Positions 1 to 7,965 of a stretch of DNA of 44,211 bases are shown piece by piece; position 1 is the stretch's first letter, and every line of letters starts with the position of its first letter. This DNA comes from an uncultured Caryophanales bacterium (GTDB lineage: Bacteria > Bacillota_I > Bacilli_A > RF39 > UBA660). The notes under the pieces are model-generated. The model was not told where the DNA came from. It was given only the letters and a program-made list of their open reading frames with translations, and made no database searches. Position numbers and translations under genes: made by a program. The stretch spans positions 1-44,211 of the forward strand of contig CANOYR010000002.1 in NCBI GenBank assembly GCA_947571655.1, written 5' to 3'.

Positions 1-148
1 CCCATTTAATATAACATCTCTTTTTCCCCACGTCAATCCTTTTTTTCTCTTTTTTTATTTTTGGGCTTCCTCTTTCTTTTCTATTCTATTTCTTTTTATT
101 TTATTCCTTTTTTTCTTATATGTGCAAAAAAACTTAAAAATTATTATA

Positions 149-1768
149 TCATTCATAATTTTCAAGTTTCTGATTAGTTTTTTCTAACTTTTCAATATTT
201 GTTACTTCATTTTCTTCATAATATCTAATTTGAATCTTATTTCCCACTTCTAGAAAGGGAAGAATATCTGTTTCAATTTTGATTGAACATTTATATTTTT
301 TTCCTTCTGTATCCACTATATAGTAATAACTGATTCCATCGATAATCGCAGAAGTTATTCTTTGAATTTCGATTTCCTTTTTTAACGTTTTCATACTTGA
401 TGTAGAACTTTCTGACCAAATTTTATTTAAGTAGTTTTCACTTGCTTTCTCAATTCCAAGAGAGGCATCTGTAATTTCTACTTTTTGATAGTCCTCTACA
501 TCAACAAAGGCATACATTTTTACTAATCCAGCAGCATCTTTTAAACTAAGTAAATAAGTTGCTCGATTATTTAAATTGATTAATAGTGGAAAACTTGCCT
601 CATAGTTCATTTGTTGGACTTGTCCCTTCGCACTTTCCATTGCTGAATATTCTTCAGCACCTGGTACCCGATAAAGATTTGTTTCTTTGGTTCTCATATT
701 GGTTAGAATGAATCCTATATTAGATTCATCTGTTGATACAGAGGTAATTCCTGTATATAAATAAACATCATCATTCATTGCAATATAGTTATATCCTTCT
801 GTAGTTTGGACCACATTTTTCTGTCCAAAGAAAGCATTCCAAAATCCCTGTTTATATTTTCCCCAATCATTTACCTGATTGATAATCAAGGATGCTGAAT
901 AGACATGGTCTACCCAAGTTGGTACATCTTCTACCTTATATTCTTTAGAGCTCCCATCGATTGGATCTAAAATAATGATACTTGCTATTTCTGCCTTTAG
1001 ACCAATTCCTTTATATTTTATGGTTGGTACAATCCAATATGGATTTCCCTCATTATCTATTTCAAATGTTTTTTCTCCAAATATTTTAGTTGGATATTTA
1101 AATCTTAGATAACGACTTAAATTTTCATTGAACCATGCGGAGTCAACGTATTTCATTCCCTTTTTTAACTTTTTTAAACTTGATTTCCCAGTCACTGAAT
1201 TTACAGTAATATATCCCTTGGCTCCATCTTTATGATTGGAAAAATATTTGAAGAGTCCATTGTATTCTAATGGTGTAACTCTAATGATTGAGTCATTATA
1301 ATTAATTTGGCTATATAAATCAGATACATAGAACTGTGATACTAATTCAGGCATCTGTCCCATCACACGATCTCCTAATTTTTCACTTGAGGCTTTATCT
1401 AGTAAAGGTAAAGTCGAAAAATCAACAGGAGCAATTTCTCTAATGAATTCTTTTTCTTGATTAATTTCGATACGATTACTATATTCTTTTGCATGAAATA
1501 AAGGGGATAAAAATAAATTGATTATTGGTAAACCAATTGTAATAATTAAAACTACAGAAAAACCAACGAAAATTCGTTTTGGAACTTTTCTCCATGTTTC
1601 AATGTCATTTGCTGATAATAATAAATCAGTGATACCATAAATGATAAATAGGAATATGACAAAAAACCAAAATCCTAAACTATGAATGTTGATTGCTGGT
1701 AAAGTAGCATAAAAGGTGATGAATCCAATCACGATAGTAATTAATATGGAAATTATTTTCTTTTTCAT
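149..1768 (-). CDS. Conserved membrane protein of unknown function
   Basis: I do not recognise the family. The 539-residue product has three hydrophobic helices near the N terminus (about residues 4-23, 31-52 and 66-89). A large hydrophilic domain of about 440 residues follows with no further membrane segment. With an N-in topology the large domain would lie outside the cell. The start is supported by a GAAAGGA Shine-Dalgarno just upstream of the ATG. It is a single gene on the minus strand with intergenic DNA on both sides, and nothing nearby indicates its role. Confidence 0.8.
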   Translation of the reverse strand: MKKKIISILITIVIGFITFYATLPAINIHSLGFWFFVIFLFIIYGITDLLLSANDIETWRKVPKRIFVGFSVVLIITIGLPIINLFLSPLFHAKEYSNRIEINQEKEFIREIAPVDFSTLPLLDKASSEKLGDRVMGQMPELVSQFYVSDLYSQINYNDSIIRVTPLEYNGLFKYFSNHKDGAKGYITVNSVTGKSSLKKLKKGMKYVDSAWFNENLSRYLRFKYPTKIFGEKTFEIDNEGNPYWIVPTIKYKGIGLKAEIASIIILDPIDGSSKEYKVEDVPTWVDHVYSASLIINQVNDWGKYKQGFWNAFFGQKNVVQTTEGYNYIAMNDDVYLYTGITSVSTDESNIGFILTNMRTKETNLYRVPGAEEYSAMESAKGQVQQMNYEASFPLLINLNNRATYLLSLKDAAGLVKMYAFVDVEDYQKVEITDASLGIEKASENYLNKIWSESSTSSMKTLKKEIEIQRITSAIIDGISYYYIVDTEGKKYKCSIKIETDILPFLEVGNKIQIRYYEENEVTNIEKLEKTNQKLENYE

Positions 1769-1910
1769 AATTTTTTCCTTTCTATTGATTTTGTTTTCAT
1801 ATATTTTTATGATGAAATATGATGTTTTTGTTATTTTAATAGTTTATTAGGAAAGACTACTTTCTTTTCTTAGATTTTTTATTTTCAATAGTTATGATTG
1901 TTGATTTTAT

Positions 1911-2909
1911 TTAGTCTTTACATTGAAATGCTGTGATTGCTACTACACCCACAATATCTAATTCGCTACATCCACGAGATAGATCATTTACTGGTTTTTT
2001 TAGTCCTTGTGTAATTGGCCCATAGGCCTTTGCATGTGCCAGTCTTTCTGTAATTTTGTAAGCAATGTTTCCAGAATCTAAGTCTGGAAATATTAATACA
2101 TTGGCATGTCCTGCTACTTTACTATTTGGAGCTTTCCTTTCAGCAACACTAGGAACAATGGCAGTATCAAATTGAAATTCTCCTTCTAATTCTAGTTCAG
2201 GATGTTTCATTTTAGCAATTTTTACTGCTTTTGCCACTTTCTCTACATCTGGATGGCTAGCAGAACCTAAAGTTGAATGAGATAATAAAGCGACTTTTGG
2301 TTTTTTACCTACTAATTGATGAAATGTTTTAGCACTCGTTATAGCGATTTCAGATAATTCTTCACTAGTAGGGTTTTGTACCATTCCACAATCTGAATAA
2401 ATAAAAATACCGTTTGCTCCATATTCACAGTTTGGTATATCTATTAGAAAAAAGGAAGATACAATCTTGCTATCAGAATCTGTTTTTATAATTTGTAAAG
2501 CAGGCCTTAGTACATCAGCACTACTACTCTTTGCTCCTGCTACTAATCCATCGGCATATCCACATTTTACTAGCATATTGGCAAAATATAATCTATTTTC
2601 TAATAGAGTTTTTTCTGCTTCTTCCAATGTAATACCCTTCATTTTTCTTAATTCATAAAATGTGGTTTTCAACTTTTCAAAGTTTTCATATGTTTTTGGA
2701 TTAATGATTGGAATATTGGATATTTCTATGTTATTTTCTGTTGCTAGTTTATGCACTTCTGATTCATCACCCACTAAAATAATATTAGCGAAGTTTTCTT
2801 CTTTTACAATTTCTGCGGCTTTTAAAGTTCGAATATCCTCAGTTTCTACAAGAATAATCGTTCTATTTTTTGTTTTTACTTTTTCTTTAATTTTTTCTAT
2901 AAGATTCAT
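1911..2909 (-). CDS. pta: Phosphate acetyltransferase
   Basis: The enzyme converts acetyl-CoA and phosphate to acetyl phosphate and CoA, the first step of ATP-yielding acetate formation with acetate kinase. The 332-residue length is that of the short class of Pta without the N-terminal regulatory domain. Recognisable blocks are the ADGLVAGAKSSSADVLRPALQ region, the GMVQNPTSEELSEIA block, the LLSHSTLGSASHPDVEKV block, and the C-terminal NIAYKITERLAHAKAYGPI and KPVNDLSRG segments. AAGGAAGG precedes the ATG. The acetate kinase gene is not in this window. The cytosolic location and fermentative role are inferred from the family. Confidence 0.95.
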   Translation of the reverse strand: MNLIEKIKEKVKTKNRTIILVETEDIRTLKAAEIVKEENFANIILVGDESEVHKLATENNIEISNIPIINPKTYENFEKLKTTFYELRKMKGITLEEAEKTLLENRLYFANMLVKCGYADGLVAGAKSSSADVLRPALQIIKTDSDSKIVSSFFLIDIPNCEYGANGIFIYSDCGMVQNPTSEELSEIAITSAKTFHQLVGKKPKVALLSHSTLGSASHPDVEKVAKAVKIAKMKHPELELEGEFQFDTAIVPSVAERKAPNSKVAGHANVLIFPDLDSGNIAYKITERLAHAKAYGPITQGLKKPVNDLSRGCSELDIVGVVAITAFQCKD

Positions 2910-3073
2910 AAAATCCTTCCTTTATTTTTTGTTTTTTATTAGCTTTATTATAACAATTTTGTTTTTCTTTTTCAATGTTATTTGTGGGCTGTGCTTTTGC
3001 TTGTTGTTTTATTTTGAATAGAGCAACATATCTTTTCTTCTAATGTAATAAACTAGGTTAGGAGGAAAATGTT

Positions 3074-4015
3074 ATGAATTGGATTGATCAAAAGTTTAAT
3101 TTATTAGTAGATAAAATTCGAAAGGAAAGTGAGGAAGAGGTATTTTCTCATATTCGAGATCGTTTTTTAGAAATTCCTATAGAAATTCAGTTATCTTTAG
3201 AAGATTATTTTGAAAAATTTCCTTATTGGGGAAAATTAAAAAAGGAAGAAGGAGTCTTTGAAGAACTTTATCTACGATGTGCTTCTATCAAAAAACATAT
3301 TGATGACTTTGTATGGTTATATGAACAATTAGAGGATTATCGTTCTAAGAAGGTTTTATATTCAATTCTTAATAATTGGTATGATTTTGATTTTGAAACA
3401 TTAGGCAGTGCTTCTGAACATAATTATTCACATTATTTTGATTTGGATGTAATTCAAGCAGGAAAGGAAGAGGTGTTTGTAGATTTAGGTGCTTATACGG
3501 GGGATACTATTTTGGATTATTTGAACCAATATGGTGTTAATCAATATCAAAGTATTTATTGTTATGAAATTACAGATAAAAGTTTTGATATTTTAAAGAA
3601 AAATCTATCCTATTATCCTAATATTCATTTTCTAAAGAAAGCTGTGTCGAATCAAAAAGGTACTTTATATTTTCAAAAAAGCATCGTGGATGATTCTGCA
3701 AATATGATAGCAGAAGATAAAGAATCAGAAGGAGATATCATTGAAGCTGTAACTTTGGATGATGATATTGAAGAAAAGATTTCTTTGATTAAAATGGATA
3801 TTGAAGGATCTGAAGAGAAGGCTATTTTAGGAGCAAAAAGACATATTGTAGAGGAACATCCAAAGTTATTGATTTCGGTATATCATAATCATGAGGATAT
3901 TTGGAAACTACCAAGAATGATAAAGGAACTTTGGAAGGGTTATCACTTACGCCTTCGATATTATGGAAATCATATTTTTCCAACGGAAATTGTTCTTTTT
4001 GCAACAGAAAATTAA
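3074..4015 (+). CDS. FkbM family SAM-dependent methyltransferase
   Basis: The 313-residue protein has an N-terminal helical region of about 130 residues. It is followed by a class I methyltransferase fold: the SAM-binding VDLGAYTGDT loop near residue 135, the acidic CYE strand end near 168, and the FkbM hallmark IKMDIEGSEEKA near 238. FkbM-type enzymes O-methylate sugars or small molecules, and the substrate here cannot be deduced. A strong AGGAGG precedes the ATG. The gene stands alone on the plus strand and ends at a strong hairpin terminator. No glycosyltransferase or polyketide genes lie nearby. Confidence 0.85.
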   Translation: MNWIDQKFNLLVDKIRKESEEEVFSHIRDRFLEIPIEIQLSLEDYFEKFPYWGKLKKEEGVFEELYLRCASIKKHIDDFVWLYEQLEDYRSKKVLYSILNNWYDFDFETLGSASEHNYSHYFDLDVIQAGKEEVFVDLGAYTGDTILDYLNQYGVNQYQSIYCYEITDKSFDILKKNLSYYPNIHFLKKAVSNQKGTLYFQKSIVDDSANMIAEDKESEGDIIEAVTLDDDIEEKISLIKMDIEGSEEKAILGAKRHIVEEHPKLLISVYHNHEDIWKLPRMIKELWKGYHLRLRYYGNHIFPTEIVLFATEN

Positions 4016-4058
4016 TTTATTAGGACCTTCATTAATATTAGTGAAATAAATAACACAC

Positions 4059-4088
4059 AAAAGTAGCGAAAATTTATCGCTACTTTTT
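4059..4088 (+). terminator. Rho-independent terminator of the FkbM gene
   Basis: A 10-bp stem, AAAAGTAGCG paired with CGCTACTTTT, encloses a 9-nt loop and ends in a T run. It lies 43 bp after the FkbM stop codon. The A-rich left arm makes it usable on the minus strand too, where it could end transcripts crossing the decayed gene to the right. Confidence 0.85.
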
Positions 4089-4227
4089 ACTTTATTTTTT
4101 AAATATTAGTAGAAATTGATGCAAATATTGTATCAGTTGCTTAATTTTAAGCGATAGTTGTAGACAGTAACCGCTATTGTATATGGTTCAGAAAGGTGTT
4201 CCAACTCTTTAGTTTTTACTAACCTTT

Positions 4228-4826
4228 CTATTTTTTTATTATTCTTTCTAGCAGTAATCTTTTTTCAAAACCGTCATTTTTTTGCTTCTTTTTATCAGGC
4301 TCTTCTATAATATCCTCCAATCGGAATCCATTAAATTCAGCCATAGCTCTGATTATTTTTAATTTGTCTCCTAATTCTTTTTTTAAAGACTCAGCAGTTT
4401 CTACTTCTTTTAATTCTTCTTGGTCTTTTTTTTAATAAATACTTCCAATATTCTTTATCAGTTAGAACTTTCGTGAAAGGTTCTTCTCCATCCTCTCTAC
4501 AGATATCTGGAATATTATCACGAACTAATTTATTATGTATTTGAACTGAAGGAATGTTCAATGCAACATTATATTTTGAACAATATTTTTTTATTTTACG
4601 AACTCTTCATAAACCTCATTTGGAGCATATTGCCTAAAGTTAGTCAACTCTTCAAACATCTCATAAATGCCATCTAAATAAGATACTAGAAAAGCGGAGT
4701 TCCTTTAAAGCTTGAATTCCATAGTGTTTTTCTCCATGATTTAAGTACGTCTATGTTTTGACGAAAAATATTTGTCTCAAATTCTATTAAGTTACTATAA
4801 TCTGCACTATTTTTATTTAAACTCAT
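4228..4826 (-). pseudogene. Decayed NTP pyrophosphohydrolase (COG4997/MazG-like)
   Basis: A start with good AGGAGA spacing opens a reading frame (MSLNKNSADYSNL...) that is readable only by changing frame about four times. The changes fall near 4740, near 4690-4705, near 4585-4600, and at the T8 run 4426-4433. Joined across these, the C-terminal half reads HNKLVRDNIPDI, GEEPFTKVL, DKEYWKYLLKK, a helical EELKEVE segment and NDGFEKRLLLE. These are the signatures of the COG4997 house-cleaning NTP pyrophosphohydrolases, which start KLVRDKIPE and end GGFEKR. The N-terminal half has no recognised domain. Several independent frameshifts in 600 bp mean decay rather than one sequencing error. It lies just downstream of the disrupted native tRNA-Trp. 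Confidence 0.75.
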
Positions 4827-4851
4827 AAATATTCTCCTAAAATATAACAAA

Positions 4852-4869
4852 ACTCCAATAAATTGGAGT
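4852..4869 (-). terminator. Terminator of the disrupted native tRNA-Trp
   Basis: On the minus strand ACTCCAA-TTTA-TTGGAGT forms a 7-bp stem with a 4-nt loop followed by TTTTG. It begins 11 nt after the CCA end of the tRNA 3' half. This is the expected position for a tRNA gene terminator and supports the fragment having been a functional gene. Confidence 0.7.
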
Positions 4870-4879
4870 AATACTCACA

Positions 4880-4922
4880 TGGCAGGGGATGAGAGAATCG
4901 AACTCCCAACAAAAGTTTTGGA
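4880..4922 (-). pseudogene. 3' half of the native tRNA-Trp(CCA), cut by insertion
   Basis: Read on the minus strand this is anticodon-loop sequence TCCAAA, stem ACTTT, variable TGTT, T-stem GGGAG, T-loop TTCGATT, T-stem CTCTC, acceptor ATCCCCT, discriminator G and an encoded CCA. There is no 5' half next to it. The matching 5' half lies 3.26 kb away at 8181-8218: AGGGGAT pairs perfectly with ATCCCCT, and the anticodon stem GGAGT pairs with ACTTT using two wobbles. The break is in the anticodon loop at the 7-bp core TTTTGGA (4916-4922). Confidence 0.9.
4916..4922. repeat. Attachment-site core, left copy (TTTTGGA)
   Basis: The plus-strand heptamer TTTTGGA lies in the anticodon loop of the tRNA-Trp 3' half. 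The same heptamer ends the tRNA 5' half at 8181-8187. Sequence identity stops immediately on both sides (g/c before, g/a after), so the shared core is exactly 7 bp. That matches the usual overlap region of tyrosine recombinases that use tRNA anticodon loops. The recombinase type is inferred. Confidence 0.8.
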
Positions 4923-4926
4923 GTAT

Positions 4927-5090
4927 TTCGTACAATTTTAATTTTGCCTGTTTTTAATCAATTTTTATTACAACGAAATTAATTGATTGTTACTTTTTTA
5001 ATGCAATATCAATCAAATTTAATCACAATTAACTAATCTGTACATAAATGGTACAATTTTAATTATATTCTTAAAAATAATGTACCAATT
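4927..5090. repeat. Left-end cluster of putative recombinase arm repeats
   Basis: TTCGTACAATTTT (4927-4939) is repeated exactly at the right end (8088-8100). GGTACAATTTTAAT recurs at 5050-5063 and an inverted TGTACCAATTTTT near 5080. Interspersed are AATCAAT and ATTGATT motifs. The segment has no gene. Repeats of the same two kinds fill the right end of the element, and that symmetry suggests protein-binding arm sites. Confidence 0.55.
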
Positions 5091-5163
5091 TTTAAAAGAC
5101 TTTTGTTTAGAGATTAATTTTTATTCTGAAAAAGTAGATATTAATTATATTTCTTAATATCTT

Positions 5164-6438
5164 CTACTTTAAATGATACATTAATTTATTCTCATCAACA
5201 TTTACCCCAGCTAATGAATAGACCTCTAAGTAAGAAACAATTTTAATAAAATTTTTTACATCATATATCCATTGAATATCAACATTTTTATAATATTTCG
5301 GATTAAACGTAGGAACTGGTAATTCCTTTATATAATAGCCATTATGAGAATAATAATTTCTTAACGACCTAACTTCTTCTTCAATAACTGTATCGTCTTG
5401 ATCATTAAAATATATTTTCTTTATATTTTGATATTTTTTTAACAATCCTACTAAAAAAGTATTATTTTTTCCTTTATTTAACTTCTTCCGCATTTCAGTA
5501 TCAGTATACTCTAAAACTCTGTAATATTCTAGAAATTGTATTTGCGTTGATGTAACTTTTCTATCAAAATTTAAAAACGGAAAAAAACAATTGCTATTAT
5601 CATTAGTTATTTTCATAAGTAAAGTAAATAATTTATCAAAATTAGTAATATTATTTTCTATTTTATCTAAGTAAAATACTGGCTGTTTTTCTTCTTTGTC
5701 ATTATTCTTAACATTATAAAATTCATAGCTATTTTTTTTCGTATCATATATTGTTAATTCCTTGCTTCGACCACTAGTAAGTAAAAATAAATGAATTACA
5801 CAATCTATCCTATTACTAATCTTTAAAACCATATCTAAATTAACACTCTTTTGAAAAGTTATTTCAAAATACGCCGTTGGTTGAATATTAAAATTATATA
5901 TACCTCCATTGTGTTTAAAACTATTAATAAGTTTTATTATAACTTTATTATCATCATAAATTACATTTGAAATGATTTTTTCCTTTTTCTTTTTTGCTTC
6001 AACATTTATTTCATTTTGTGTTCTTTTAATAATCATAGAATCGCTAGGAAATATATATTTAATATTATCATTATAATATCTAATCTTCTTAATTTTAGTT
6101 TTGTCAGTAAAATGTATAATAGGTGTTAATGGTTCATTTCCTATTATATACATCTGCGAAGATACTATTGAATAAGGAATAGCGCTAAAATTACTACTAT
6201 TAATACTACATCTATATAATGTTATAGGATGATATGTACTATTTATTCCATAAAATACTTTTGTTTCTATTAATTTTCCAAATTCATTACCAAAAATGTC
6301 AAAAGTATTAAACTTATCTATGTCTTTTACTTTCAATTCAAATCTATTGTCTTTTCTATTAATTATAGTTAATTTTTGCTCATCTGGATTAAGCTCTGCA
6401 AAAGGTTCTAAATCTATATAACCAAATTCATTATTCAT
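5164..6438 (-). CDS. ApeA-like HEPN-domain protein, probable antiphage RNase
   Basis: The 424-residue protein resembles the ApeA family. The N-terminal half is beta-rich, with a segment near residues 60-135 (VFYGINSTYHPITLYRC, then an IIGNE strand and an IHF strand) like the ApeA N-terminal domain. The C-terminal third is helical and carries RSLRNYYSHNG near residue 370, which contains the R-x4-H motif (RNYYSH) of HEPN ribonucleases. HEPN proteins of this kind mostly act as RNA-cutting abortive-infection effectors, so a role in phage defence is inferred. GGAGACATT precedes the ATG. It lies 95 bp downstream of the zinc-ribbon gene on the same strand and is probably co-transcribed. It is very AT-rich, like the rest of the element. 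I am fairly sure of the HEPN part and less sure of the ApeA assignment. Confidence 0.62.
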   Translation of the reverse strand: MNNEFGYIDLEPFAELNPDEQKLTIINRKDNRFELKVKDIDKFNTFDIFGNEFGKLIETKVFYGINSTYHPITLYRCSINSSNFSAIPYSIVSSQMYIIGNEPLTPIIHFTDKTKIKKIRYYNDNIKYIFPSDSMIIKRTQNEINVEAKKKKEKIISNVIYDDNKVIIKLINSFKHNGGIYNFNIQPTAYFEITFQKSVNLDMVLKISNRIDCVIHLFLLTSGRSKELTIYDTKKNSYEFYNVKNNDKEEKQPVFYLDKIENNITNFDKLFTLLMKITNDNSNCFFPFLNFDRKVTSTQIQFLEYYRVLEYTDTEMRKKLNKGKNNTFLVGLLKKYQNIKKIYFNDQDDTVIEEEVRSLRNYYSHNGYYIKELPVPTFNPKYYKNVDIQWIYDVKNFIKIVSYLEVYSLAGVNVDENKLMYHLK

Positions 6439-6533
6439 AATGTCTCCAATCTATTATATATAATTAAAATTTTGTATTTTTTATATATTTTAACCAATTT
6501 TAAAATTTAATTTAAGAGCATTTAATCAATTAA

Positions 6534-7559
6534 CTAATTATTATTTTCTGAATCCATATTGTAAAATAAAAACTTATCTAAATCAATATTCTTATTACAT
6601 TTTGGACATCTATAATAAAAAGCTTTTGAAATTTCATGTTGAATACTCTTATTTTTTAACAACTCTATAATATTATTACAGTAAGGACATAATAGTGAAA
6701 AATCTTTAATAAGATCATAATAGATATCTTTAGGAAATTCTATTACATCATTAAGTTTAATTAGTAAAAGTGCATCATTTTGTAAAAATTCAATCTCATT
6801 TATTAATTCTTCCTCTTTTAAAAAATAGAAAATTAATCTTGTAACATAATACTGAATATATGGCATTATTATAAAAAAGTAATTCACATATTCTTGAATA
6901 CTATCTTCATCATTAAAAATCATATTTAAAGTCCCATTTTCAGTCTTATAATCTTTACAGGTTGTAATTATATGAGCAGTTTTATTCCATATTCTTTCTA
7001 ACCCAGTTTCGCTTTTTTTAGAATATCTAAAATCATAGAGAAGCTGAGCTGAAGTAGGATATTTGATTTTTTTACATGTGTTTTGAATGATTCTTCTCTT
7101 TTCTTCGGGAGTTATTTTATCAACAGAAAAATTTTCAATATCTTTATTTAAAAACTGACTTATAAATCTATTTTTTCTAGTAAAAGCTAATTCCAACATT
7201 AGCAAATTATCTTTTAAGGGTTTTCTAAGTAAAGTGTATGCTTGGTTAGGGTGCATTTTAGCAGCACACAAAATTGCATCATAAATATAAGAAATATAAT
7301 CCGATAAAACAGCAAACATGAAATGTCTATAAAATCCTTTATTTATTTGTAATGCATATCCGTGTTTCCTAAAATATTCTACAGAATAATCACTGGATTG
7401 CCATTTTTTTAAATCTTTTTCCTTTATATTAATCTTTGTACTTTTCCATTTATCTTTATGTACATCAGCGTACTTTAAAATTGAGACAAGAACACTATTG
7501 CATGACATTAAAAAATTATAATTTTTTATAAATTCTTCATCGATTAGTATTTTTTCCAT
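6534..7559 (-). CDS. Helical protein with C-terminal zinc ribbon, element cargo
   Basis: I do not recognise the family. The 341-residue product starts at the ATG preceded by GAGG with 6-nt spacing. An upstream in-frame extension to 7631 would run into the tRNA and is rejected. Most of the protein is alpha-helical, with conserved-looking LLRKPLKDNLLMLELAF and a WNKTAHII segment that recalls HEPN/DUF5677-type helices. The C terminus holds CPYC (about residue 297) and CPKC (about 325), a four-cysteine zinc ribbon. The gene begins 45 bp after the CCA end of the intron-bearing tRNA, with a terminator hairpin in between, so expression may depend on read-through from the tRNA promoter. A defence partner of the ApeA-like protein is inferred only from position. 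Confidence 0.6.
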   Translation of the reverse strand: MEKILIDEEFIKNYNFLMSCNSVLVSILKYADVHKDKWKSTKINIKEKDLKKWQSSDYSVEYFRKHGYALQINKGFYRHFMFAVLSDYISYIYDAILCAAKMHPNQAYTLLRKPLKDNLLMLELAFTRKNRFISQFLNKDIENFSVDKITPEEKRRIIQNTCKKIKYPTSAQLLYDFRYSKKSETGLERIWNKTAHIITTCKDYKTENGTLNMIFNDEDSIQEYVNYFFIIMPYIQYYVTRLIFYFLKEEELINEIEFLQNDALLLIKLNDVIEFPKDIYYDLIKDFSLLCPYCNNIIELLKNKSIQHEISKAFYYRCPKCNKNIDLDKFLFYNMDSENNN

Positions 7560-7569
7560 TTTATACCTC

Positions 7570-7593
7570 AAAAAAACTAGACAAATGTCTAGT
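7570..7593 (-). terminator. Terminator after the intron-bearing tRNA-Trp
   Basis: On the minus strand ACTAGAC-ATTT-GTCTAGT is a perfect 7-bp stem followed by seven T. It lies 10 nt after the tRNA CCA end and just before the GAGG ribosome-binding site of the zinc-ribbon gene. Transcription of the downstream cargo would have to pass it. Confidence 0.85.
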
Positions 7594-7603
7594 AATATCC
7601 ATA

Positions 7604-7941
7604 TGGCAGGGAAAGCAGGACTTGAACCCACGACATTCGGTTTTGGAGCAATCTTTGTTATCGTAAAAGCTTTTTATCTTCTACTTCTTATACTTTCGTA
7701 TAAGTTCAGCATATCTTTTCATCTTAAGTAGATGTCGAGGCCTCTTGGATAGATTATATTCTAAATTAATAGGTTCACTATCTATGCGTTGCGTGTGTTA
7801 ATACTTTTAAATACCAACTTCCACTCTGATTAGCTTGCCATAATGGTTTAGCTTTCCAGTTTTCTTCCTCGATTTTTTACTAACACTTCTGTTAGGTCGG
7901 CCGTTTATCCACCGACGTTCTACCAACTGAACTATTTCCCT
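7604..7941 (-). tRNA. tRNA-Trp(CCA) interrupted by a group I intron
   Basis: Exon 1 is 7911-7941 (31 nt) and exon 2 is 7604-7648 (45 nt including encoded CCA). Joined, they give acceptor AGGGAAA/TTTCCCT (7 of 7 pairs), T8 A9, D-stem GTTC/GAAC, D-loop with GG, anticodon stem TCGGT/ACCGA (5 of 5), loop CTCCAAA with anticodon CCA, a 5-nt variable loop, T-stem GTGGG/CCTGC with two wobbles, T-loop TTCAAGT and discriminator G. It keeps A1-U72, G73 and the CCA anticodon known for TrpRS recognition. It has A5-U68 where the disrupted native tRNA has G5-C68. It is the only complete tRNA-Trp in the window and differs from the native one along most of its length, so it was brought in by the element. Confidence 0.93.
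7649..7910 (-). ncRNA. Group I self-splicing intron in tRNA-Trp, 262 nt
   Basis: The 5' exon end GTCGGT pairs with the intron's GCCGAC (7896-7901), giving P1 with the U-G wobble at the splice site, and the intron ends in G. Other helices on the minus strand are P2 CTAACA/TGTTAG (7880-7895) and P3 TCGAGG/CCTCGA (7867-7872 with 7735-7740). P6 is GTTGGTATT/AGTATTAAC, and P7 is GCATA/TATGC (7783-7787 with 7709-7713). P7.1 is GATAG/CTATC, P8 is CATCT/AGATG, and P9 is CTTATAC-GAAA-GTATAAG with a GNRA loop. The order matches group I introns, and a P7.1 helix between P7 and P3 suggests subgroup IA. The P4-P5 pairing is less clear to me. There is no homing-endonuclease gene. The insertion point is between tRNA positions 31 and 32. 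Confidence 0.9.
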
Positions 7942-7965
7942 ATAATTGCTTTTTCAAGCAAATTT

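Noticed and set aside
4426..4433. Programmed ribosomal frameshift at the A8 run of the COG4997 gene
   Set aside because: The A-AAA-AAG type slip moves to -1, but the intact downstream frame needs +1. At least three further frame breaks exist, so decay is the better explanation.
5164..7559. One of the two element proteins as an integrase
   Set aside because: Neither shows the R-H-R-Y pattern of tyrosine recombinases or a serine recombinase catalytic domain. One has a HEPN motif and the other a zinc ribbon.
7560..7631. In-frame 24-codon N-terminal extension of the zinc-ribbon gene
   Set aside because: It would run through the terminator hairpin and the tRNA 3' end. The ATG at 7559 has its own GAGG site with normal spacing.
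7649..7910. Intron with a homing endonuclease gene, or a group II intron
   Set aside because: 262 nt is too short for an endonuclease gene and no frame is open. The helices P1, P3, P7 and P9 and the terminal G fit group I, and no domain V-like hairpin is seen.
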